From contig JAAAOH010000041.1 in NCBI GenBank assembly GCA_009908925.1, positions 1 to 13,638 on the forward strand: a DNA stretch of 13,638 nucleotides, in the 5' to 3' direction. The position numbers and the translations under genes are program-made. The notes under the pieces are model-generated. The model worked only from the letters and a program-made list of their open reading frames with translations. It was not told where the DNA came from and searched no databases. Shown in pieces: positions 9,601 to 13,638 of this stretch. The stretch's first letter is position 1. Each line of letters starts with the position of its first letter. This DNA comes from Spirochaetota bacterium (lineage in GTDB: Bacteria; Spirochaetota; Spirochaetia; DSM-27196; PWMO01).

Positions 9601-11669
9601 TCAACGCCGTGTGGCTGCACGACGCGGACTGGCGGAACAACACCGTTACCGCGAGTGGCGGAGCGTCACTGCTCTTAGGCGGAAGCCTCCGCGGACGAAT
9701 TGCGAAGAACCGGACCGAAGCAGACATCGGTCTCGTCAACCTGTCAGTTGCCCAACTCGTGCGTGATCTGTATCGACTCGTGCTGTCCATTGAGCGGATG
9801 TATCGACTGCGGAATACGCAGGCGAATGGTGTGCTTGTGGTGTGGATACTACTAGAGGAGACGGTTCGTATAATGGGCTTTCGTACGCTGGTCGAACGGC
9901 TCGAGCAGCAGATTCAGAGCGCTCTCGGACAGGTAAATGCCGATCCCGAGCCTGGTAGTACCCATGCTGACCTAGAGCGATATCCGCTACTGTATGTGGC
10001 GGCGAAATATCTGGTATCATGGCTGCAGAAACAGACCGGCGTGAGGGACCTGCAGCGGCCACTGCCTCTCGTCAATGTCGAGGTAACGCGAAACCGCATG
10101 GAGTCTACCGGGGATGGAATCCGGCTGGAGGGATTCTTCACGGCCGGAGGCATCGAGATTTCCGAGAATCAAATTCACGCCGGTCAGTCCGGGCGCAGTG
10201 GACAGACGATCCGCCTGAACGCCTCCCCGTACTCGGTCAACGTCCATCTGATTAACACAGTGGCCGAGATGGCTGTGTCTGCTGTGAATGACGCGATGGA
10301 TGATGCGAAGTCCTCTGGCGCCGCCGAGTCGCTGCAGCTAACGGCAGACAATCGAATTACAGCTAACAGTCTAAGTAGCCTTAACACCGCGATCGAGTCA
10401 AACCTCTTCGATCTGGATATCAAGGCTAATCACATTACACTTCGAACCCGGCCTATTTCGAACACGGAAGTGGATGAGGCCGTGAAGGAGATTGAGGCAA
10501 ACGAGAAGACGACGTACACGGCCGGAGCTGTTCGCTCGGGCTCGGCGGGTGAGCTGATGTACATGCGGGAGGCCTACGCGAAAGAAGCCACAACGCCCCG
10601 TGGAGAAGACTCCGGTGGCAACTGGTCGGGCCATACAGAGTCAGAAAAAACATTCAAAGAGACGACAAAAGCGCGCGTAGCGGGGATTTCATCGGCGGCC
10701 GAGCAAGGCAATCTGCAGACGGCAGCTTCTGAGATGGTCGGGCTGCTCGGCGACATGATCGACGTCACCAACACGTACGGTATATGGGTGAAGGGGCCGG
10801 GCGCGCGCATTGTCGACAACCACGTGCTGGTGCCTCCTGAACTGAACCGCAAGCAGCAGGCCCGAGGGGGAATCCTTATGGAAAGTGGCGAAGAGGTAAC
10901 CCGACTCGACGCCGTTGCCGCCCTGCAGTCGCAGAGTCCTTTGCTGGGCATTACGGAAACGGTCGTAGCCTCGAACGAAATAATCGGTGGGGTCGGTGCA
11001 GGTATCGACATTCGTGAGATCTTCCTGGCTGGACAAGTTTATAATCGGGCGGCCGGCGACCCGGCGCGGCACGCGGAAAATCAGTCGGCGTCGAGACGGC
11101 ATCCAGTGAATGTGCGAGCCAACGAAATCTCCGATATGGTTGAAGGCGGCATTGTTATGGGTCCGGCGAGCGGCGTCAAGGATCTGGAGATCGTCGAGAA
11201 TACAGTCTCTGCGTGCGGAGGCGGCTCGTCCGAATCCTACGGCTGGTGGGCGCACGAGGGTATTCATGTGGTGGATATCACCCGAGGCCGGCTTCACGGC
11301 AACCGCGTGGTGGACTCGCCGGGAGGTGCGCTCGCCGTGTACGTCGATGCGGTCGATCAGCTGATTTTCACGGATAACACCGTACGCGGCCTGGGTCGAT
11401 TTATCTCACAGCCGGGTACGACCATGGCAAGAGAAGTTGCAGAGTCGCACGTCTTTATGGTCTACTACCTCCTGACAGACGTTAGCGCTCAGTCCCGAGC
11501 GACCGTTAATGCAAACATGTTTGATTCGAGCCAGCCGAATCGCGTGCCGATGCGACTCGACGTGTCAAATGGGCACACGATTGTGACGAGTAATATCCAT
11601 ACGGGAAACAATGCTATCATCACCATCGGCACGAACGTGCAGGCTGGCTTCAATTATCCCACTGTATAG
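6678..11669 (+). CDS. DUF6519-type protein with long interrupted right-handed beta-helix (putative fibre or tip)
   Basis: A 1663-residue protein. Residues 1 to about 450 look like a DUF6519 domain: it opens MKGDFTRFTHDP, with QQGRVALDADWNE at 24-36, GYRGIDNRLYRVEVHEGG near 220-237 and SATFKWSRDNGAVV near 240-253. From about 485 onward a pectate-lyase-like right-handed beta-helix starts (GVHTVEAPLALRHAQNLTIH) and recurs up to the C-terminus, with many NxI/V rungs. Two or three segments break it. About 683-833 is a beta-sandwich-like module beginning TTIDFEDLTLETTYQI and ending IGGEHLFVDDMAFG. About 1018-1125 is an alpha-helical stretch. About 1192-1365 is a mixed polar, helical segment. No signal peptide or transmembrane segment is evident. 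The gene starts 17 bases after the gpI-like gene with no clear Shine-Dalgarno, but the MKGDF start is typical of the family. In the same operon as the baseplate genes, it is best read as a fibre, tip or decoration protein. A glycan-processing activity is possible but no catalytic residues are identified. Confidence 0.85.
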   Translation: MKGDFTRFTHDPDKQYNRVLKQQGRVALDADWNEYVAIRSYLERTEAVDVIGCCGVPEKGNGFKVAAAVTNGGDVEVLEDRAGGDTLSIAPGRIYVNGLLCENPPAGEEGSADGDRLITEQDFHPSFELPKDAGQYVVYLDVWERHITAHDDAEIKEVALGGPDTTTRVQTVWQARMEPYDGDKCPPCNWKARGEKPRLKAWAEPSEAQEDLCEIPEAGGYRGIDNRLYRVEVHEGGDPGSATFKWSRDNGAVVYLVEAVQNGGKEVVLAEQPKDRTLALQAGDWLEVQWEERALSGKPGILKKVAEITDEAGRTVELESTLSPSTDLTTVTDLKVRRWDHRENGQSLSEGAIELQEDADLALEDGIYVRFENDAGTYDPGDYWTIPARSILEDVLWPTASGDRTGGTGDTALYRGPEGIDHHYCPLGLVDVEPGDDSDEENVTYRVIRDCRRAFPRLTEIEKTCCRAVEPEDDLRQAIDEVTDAGGGCISLCRGVHTVEAPLALRHAQNLTIHGEGKATILYLKDESENAGAGILLEGCRTVQLKNMVVVGEGVGTVIAAADAVEFGESHDLTFDELSVVHRALVPPYGEDEPGGTIEDDIGMRPGYEAYQPRTSVAMFAEELRETSVLTASAIRLENISEVTISGSHLLAPIGVEAPWGRDLPEPPEAAEEPPTEDERTTIDFEDLTLETTYQIDDQLSSGRAAFQVSDSAVFAQNTLAVVAERSGRQGVLCQGIRIDIDFEESFGAPAAGLQIRAVNQSRTHELRVNGESEFVVEGSVIDFDGMTIGGVDVSAREATGDLPGQVLSFSGSVRTLGIGGEHLFVDDMAFGVGSEPEESDPVFLNYGEGAQNVEIIDCEVHFSRYGVLSCRSEAWSVRGSRFVQLTPAALDGQHPLPDTFDTLDDAGPLYDLLDMLPDQTSGELPRAGAAIKSFIWRDSDVEDCELHASNGFDGWFQVRGRLADCIVRTQRRGLNAVWLHDADWRNNTVTASGGASLLLGGSLRGRIAKNRTEADIGLVNLSVAQLVRDLYRLVLSIERMYRLRNTQANGVLVVWILLEETVRIMGFRTLVERLEQQIQSALGQVNADPEPGSTHADLERYPLLYVAAKYLVSWLQKQTGVRDLQRPLPLVNVEVTRNRMESTGDGIRLEGFFTAGGIEISENQIHAGQSGRSGQTIRLNASPYSVNVHLINTVAEMAVSAVNDAMDDAKSSGAAESLQLTADNRITANSLSSLNTAIESNLFDLDIKANHITLRTRPISNTEVDEAVKEIEANEKTTYTAGAVRSGSAGELMYMREAYAKEATTPRGEDSGGNWSGHTESEKTFKETTKARVAGISSAAEQGNLQTAASEMVGLLGDMIDVTNTYGIWVKGPGARIVDNHVLVPPELNRKQQARGGILMESGEEVTRLDAVAALQSQSPLLGITETVVASNEIIGGVGAGIDIREIFLAGQVYNRAAGDPARHAENQSASRRHPVNVRANEISDMVEGGIVMGPASGVKDLEIVENTVSACGGGSSESYGWWAHEGIHVVDITRGRLHGNRVVDSPGGALAVYVDAVDQLIFTDNTVRGLGRFISQPGTTMAREVAESHVFMVYYLLTDVSAQSRATVNANMFDSSQPNRVPMRLDVSNGHTIVTSNIHTGNNAIITIGTNVQAGFNYPTV

Positions 11670-11692
11670 TCGATAACCCAGGGAATTTTCTT

Positions 11693-12472
11693 ATGGCTTC
11701 TGACAACTCCACGCAGCCTACGCTACCACAGATAATTGAGAGCTTCAGAAACGATGTAAATGCGCTTCGCGGAGAGGTCAAACGTCCGGAGTCCCCCGAG
11801 ACGCCATTCGGAGGGTTTGCGTCGCTGCAGAAGGCGCGGCAGCTCCGCACCCGATTTGCTGAGGTCCGGCAGCAGGTACACGCGGCACGCGTCCAGACGC
11901 TGGAAGCTCAGAGTCAGAAAGTGGTACGGCCGGCAAAAAAGAAAAAGGAACAGTACGAAAAATCGGATGAACAGCGCCGTGAGGAGATCACGGCCCCTGC
12001 TGAGGGTAAGTACGTCGTCGCCGGTCGGTTTCTGGAGGTGAACACCGGAGTCCCACTGCCAAGTCTTCGGGTGCAGGTGATGGAGCGCGATCCCCAGAAC
12101 GATGATGTGCTTGGCGAAGTTCGTACGGACCGGTACGGATTCTACCGGCTCGAGTACACCGCAGAGGATTTTCACGAGTCGACAGACAAAGAGCCGGAAA
12201 CCTACGTGCGCGTACTCGATGAAGAGGGTAGTTTCGTGTACACGTCCGATCAAAGTTTCCGCCACCAAGCCGGGGACGTGGAAGTCATTGATGGAGCCAT
12301 TGAAGGGGGTAAGGTTTCAAGAAGTGCAGAGCTTGGCCAGCGCATTTTCAACACGAAAGCAGAAGAATTGCGTCACCTTCAGCAAAAGGTGGATTATATG
12401 GAAAATCGGGTCAAGCTCCGGACCGATCCATTATCGATCCTGATGTCAAACAACGATGGAGAGGAGAGGTGA
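11693..12472 (+). CDS. Coiled-coil protein with transthyretin-like (carboxypeptidase-regulatory-like) domain
   Basis: A 259-residue protein in three parts. Residues 1-100 are charged and helical, probably coiled coil, with a lysine block AKKKKEQ at 81-87. Residues about 104-200 look like a transthyretin/carboxypeptidase-regulatory-like beta-sandwich: YVVAGRFLEVNTGVPLPSLR, then DVLGEVRTDRYGFYRLEY and ETYVRVLDEEGSFVYTSD. Residues 215-250 are a second amphipathic helix (ELRHLQQKVDYMENRVKLR). No signal peptide is visible. The start is supported by an AGGGA stretch at 11680-11684, 8 bases upstream, and it lies 23 bases after the preceding stop, so it is probably the last gene of the tail operon. 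The beta-sandwich suggests a binding or structural role at the particle surface, or a cargo protein; the sequence does not decide between these. Not recognised as a named family as a whole. Confidence 0.75.
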   Translation: MASDNSTQPTLPQIIESFRNDVNALRGEVKRPESPETPFGGFASLQKARQLRTRFAEVRQQVHAARVQTLEAQSQKVVRPAKKKKEQYEKSDEQRREEITAPAEGKYVVAGRFLEVNTGVPLPSLRVQVMERDPQNDDVLGEVRTDRYGFYRLEYTAEDFHESTDKEPETYVRVLDEEGSFVYTSDQSFRHQAGDVEVIDGAIEGGKVSRSAELGQRIFNTKAEELRHLQQKVDYMENRVKLRTDPLSILMSNNDGEER

Positions 12473-12673
12473 TAACTAAACCACCTTCAAGGAACTTCCG
12501 GAAACTGCTCGTGGCCTGGCACCTGAGGTAGAGCATGAGCGTAAGGGCAACTGCTACGACAACACCGTCGCAGAGAGCCTATTCGCCACATTGAAACTGG
12601 AACTCATCTACCATAGGCGATACCGGTCTCGCCAGGACGCAGCGAGCAACATTATTGAATGCGGTGTGGCAAT

Positions 12674-12692
12674 CCACCGTCTCTGACGGTGG
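12674..12692. repeat. Perfect 8-bp stem hairpin inside the IS3 remnant
   Basis: CCACCGTC, loop TCT, GACGGTGG: a perfect inverted repeat. It lies between two transposase fragments that should be adjacent. No U-run follows, so it does not look like an intrinsic terminator. Confidence 0.7.
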
Positions 12693-12703
12693 TCGTTCAC
12701 TAG

Positions 12704-12721
12704 ATTGCCGTATGCGGCAAT
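12704..12721. repeat. Perfect 7-bp stem hairpin inside the IS3 remnant
   Basis: ATTGCCG, loop TATG, CGGCAAT: a second perfect inverted repeat, 11 bases after the first hairpin. Its right arm overlaps a GGCAATC word (12716-12722) that also occurs at 12668-12674, so the two hairpins sit between short direct repeats. Confidence 0.65.
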
Positions 12722-12859
12722 CAAAAGCGGACGCACTCGAAGCTGGGCTATAGTCACCTGCACGTACTAGGCCCAAACCGCTGCATTAGAGGCTTATCTG
12801 ACTGTCCACGGATTCAGGAGTATTCCAGTTCTTCTGTCACCTGGTCCGGTTCGACCGCA

Positions 12860-12943
12860 CAAAAGTAGACCCGCGCCCAAAATTGTGTTTCGGCAATTTG
12901 CAGTTCACGATAACGTATATTATCATCAGGTCAAAATAGATCC
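12860..12943. repeat. Degenerate direct repeat, two copies
   Basis: CAAAAGTAGACCC at 12860-12872 and CAAAATAGATCC at 12932-12943 are the same word with one indel and one transition, 72 bases apart in the same orientation. They could be old insertion-sequence ends or operator half-sites; nothing decides which. Confidence 0.35.
12909..12924. promoter_or_regulatory. Small AT-rich palindrome, possible operator
   Basis: GATAA, six bases CGTATA, TTATC: a 5-bp inverted repeat in the AT-rich spacer, about 150 bases before the antitoxin start. AbrB-type antitoxins often autoregulate through palindromes, but this one is rather far upstream and short, so the role is a guess. Confidence 0.25.
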
Positions 12944-13077
12944 AAAACAGGACTGCGCCCTGGCCTCTTGACCGCCCTGAAATCAGGCTGCGAGGCGCTC
13001 ACCATTCGAGCTGCTTGATTGGTCTCGCCTGCCAGACGCTTTCGCTCACTATACATCGTACGCCAACCAGAAGACTC

Positions 13078-13359
13078 ATGGACGTCACAATCGACAGTCA
13101 CGGGCGTATCGTCATTCCGAAGGCCGTGCGTGAGCGGCTCGACCTCCGTCCCGGCGCAGTGCTTACGCTTACCATCGAGCCCGCCGAGGATGGCGAAGCC
13201 CTCCGGCTCCGACCGCCAAGCGGCCGGCCCGCGCTTCTCCGCAAAGATGGCGTGCTCGTCCACACGGGCATGTCAGATGAAGCGCTTGACCCGTCAAAGT
13301 CGGTGCGCAGGGCGCGCGCCGAGCGCACGCGCGACCTCTCCGATCCGGATGCGTCGTAG
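13078..13359 (+). CDS. AbrB/MazE-type (VapB-like) antitoxin / DNA-binding protein
   Basis: A 93-residue protein. Residues 1-46 are a SpoVT-AbrB-type swapped-hairpin DNA-binding domain: MDVTIDSHGRIVIPKAVRER then LDLRPGAVLTLTIEP. Residues 50-93 form a charged tail (LLRKDGVLVHTG, then VRRARAERTRDL) like the toxin-wrapping tails of VapB antitoxins that pair with PIN-domain VapC ribonucleases. The frame is open back to an ATG at 13015, but the family alignment starts at the ATG at 13078, and the 21 extra residues do not resemble the family. No clear Shine-Dalgarno is seen. Antitoxins of this kind normally repress their own operon. No intact toxin gene follows, so it is either an orphan regulator or the surviving half of a broken toxin-antitoxin pair. 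Confidence 0.85.
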   Translation: MDVTIDSHGRIVIPKAVRERLDLRPGAVLTLTIEPAEDGEALRLRPPSGRPALLRKDGVLVHTGMSDEALDPSKSVRRARAERTRDLSDPDAS

Positions 13360-13502
13360 CTTTTACTGTACCATGTGCCCTCCCGGCTTTCTTGTACTCA
13401 CGGCTTTCATGCCATGCCCCAGCCCGAAACGAACAACTCAGAGGCTACATCCAACGCTGGTCGGTTGCCCACAGGCAGCTCGCACACGAACACATCGCGC
13501 TC
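13349..13502 (+). pseudogene. Possible frameshifted vapC (PIN toxin) remnant
   Basis: An ATG at 13349 overlaps the end of the antitoxin gene, the usual spacing for vapC. It reads MRRSFYCT, then FLVLTAFMP, which resembles the strand-1 region of VapC proteins (F-D-T-S-V-L-L-x-A-F) but lacks the catalytic aspartate. After that the frame loses similarity, while the frame of 13428 reads NEQLRGYIQRWSVAHRQLAH, similar to the first helices of PIN toxins. Together they look like a vapC start that suffered a frameshift and substitutions. The similarity is short and judged by eye, and the 3' part coincides with the N-terminus of the next reading frame. Confidence 0.3.
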
Positions 13503-13638
13503 AGATCCCCCGCACTTAGATCCCCCAGGTCATGGAGGCGAGATCCCTGAGCGTGAACTACCCAACGCGCCGGACCGGCCCACGGCGCAGGCCCGCTCCG
13601 ACCGCGAGCTCGTCCGCCTCTGGCTCGCCGAGAAAGCC
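13414..13638 (+). CDS. Tyrosine recombinase/integrase N-terminus (3' partial)
   Basis: From the ATG at 13414 the frame stays open for 75 codons to the right edge. Residues 1-58 are Pro/Ser/Thr/Asn-rich and probably disordered. Residues 61-75 (RSDRELVRLWLAEKA) resemble the beginning of the core-binding SAM-like domain of XerC/D-type tyrosine recombinases, where a similar D-x-E-L-x-x-x-W-L segment precedes the S-P-H-T-x-x-A-Y motif. The catalytic R-H-R-Y domain would lie outside the window. The true start is uncertain: no in-frame ATG follows, a TTG occurs at 13465, and the first 30 codons overlap a possible vapC remnant. Its position after an antitoxin and an IS remnant fits a mobile island edge. 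Function rests on few residues. Confidence 0.5.
   Translation, partial: MPQPETNNSEATSNAGRLPTGSSHTNTSRSDPPHLDPPGHGGEIPERELPNAPDRPTAQARSDRELVRLWLAEKA

Larger units (their letters stand above)
12523..12770 (+). pseudogene. IS3-family transposase (orfB) 3' remnant
   Basis: Translation in the frame of 12537 gives RKGNCYDNTVAESLFATLK followed by LELIYHRRYRSRQDAASNIIE, which is the end of the IS3-family integrase-type (DDE) domain, including the third catalytic acid in the AES motif. A second fragment in another frame (12728-12751) reads RTHSKLGY, the usual continuation near the C-terminus. The gene is clearly broken. Just upstream, the frame of 12532 reads Ser-Met-Ser preceded by TAG where IS3 proteins usually have Gln (a likely CAG to TAG change), and one base is missing between SMS and RKG. 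Between the two fragments lies 68 bases instead of the expected 27 or so, containing two perfect hairpins. The N-terminal part with the first two catalytic aspartates is absent, and no terminal inverted repeats could be confirmed. Confidence 0.8.
12771..13077. other. Non-coding stretch between transposase remnant and antitoxin gene
   Basis: No convincing gene is seen on either strand. This stretch is AT-richer than the tail operon, mainly between about 12850 and 12950. Its left part may include the former end of the insertion sequence (ACTGTCCACGGATTCAGG at 12801-12818 resembles sequence found just after IS3-family orfB genes). It also holds a degenerate direct repeat and a small palindrome, listed separately. 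The promoter of the antitoxin gene probably lies here; TATACAT at 13050-13056 could be a -10 element, but no matching -35 is clear. Confidence 0.5.

Noticed and set aside
11723..12268. 181-codon - strand frame with a hydrophobic run opposite the coiled-coil gene
   Set aside because: The hydrophobic run (LFIRFFVLFLFLF) is simply the antisense of the lysine-rich AAA/AAG stretch; the + strand has the recognisable beta-sandwich domain.
12480..12522. Extension of the transposase frame upstream (TFKELPETARGLAP)
   Set aside because: The residues do not match the sequence expected before SMSRKGNC in IS3 transposases, so the remnant was not extended over it with confidence.
12674..12721. Hairpins as an intrinsic terminator for the tail operon
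   Set aside because: No T-run follows either stem and they lie about 200 bases after the last stop inside transposase DNA.
12931..13263. 110-codon - strand frame over the antitoxin promoter and 5' half
   Set aside because: Overlaps the clear AbrB-type domain on the + strand and has no recognisable features.
1..13638. CRISPR arrays, tRNA or rRNA genes
   Set aside because: No regularly spaced repeats, no tRNA-like cloverleaf with a TTCRA arm and no rRNA-like sequence were noticed on either strand; this was by eye only.

Overview
The window carries the downstream part of a gene cluster for a contractile, phage-tail-like particle, followed by a short stretch of mobile-element debris. All recognisable genes are on the + strand. 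The tail genes read as the baseplate and fibre end of an extracellular contractile injection system (eCIS) or a related phage-tail-like particle, rather than a complete prophage: no capsid, terminase, portal or lysis genes are visible. Base composition is GC-rich with acidic proteins, and Shine-Dalgarno sequences are weak or absent before the genes that do not overlap. This would fit a Rhodothermota/Bacteroidota-type or another GC-rich environmental bacterium, but the assignment is a low-confidence inference.

Region 1 (start to 12472) is a tightly packed, probably single-operon array. It holds: a baseplate J-like protein cut by the window's left edge; a second, larger baseplate J-like protein joined by an ATGA overlap; a gpI-like tail protein joined by another ATGA overlap and carrying a beta-helix-like C-terminal half; a 1663-residue protein with a DUF6519-type N-terminus and a long right-handed beta-helix interrupted by extra modules; and a 259-residue coiled-coil/transthyretin-like protein. 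Two J-like proteins next to a gpI-like protein are what a baseplate wedge needs (compare T4 gp6/gp7 and Afp11/Afp12). The two large downstream products are best read as fibre, tip or particle-decoration components. Sheath, tube, spike, gp25-like and AAA+ ATPase genes are not in the window and would have to lie upstream or elsewhere.

Region 2 (12473 to 13077) holds a decayed 3' end of an IS3-family transposase gene. It shows a probable nonsense change, a one-base deletion and an insertion-like segment made of two perfect hairpins. AT-richer non-coding DNA follows, with a palindrome and a degenerate direct repeat.

Region 3 (13078 to the end) has an AbrB/MazE-type (VapB-like) antitoxin gene without an intact toxin partner. 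A possible frameshifted vapC remnant follows, overlapped by a reading frame open to the right edge whose last residues look like the start of a tyrosine recombinase. The tail cluster therefore ends abruptly at what looks like a mobile-element-rich island boundary.
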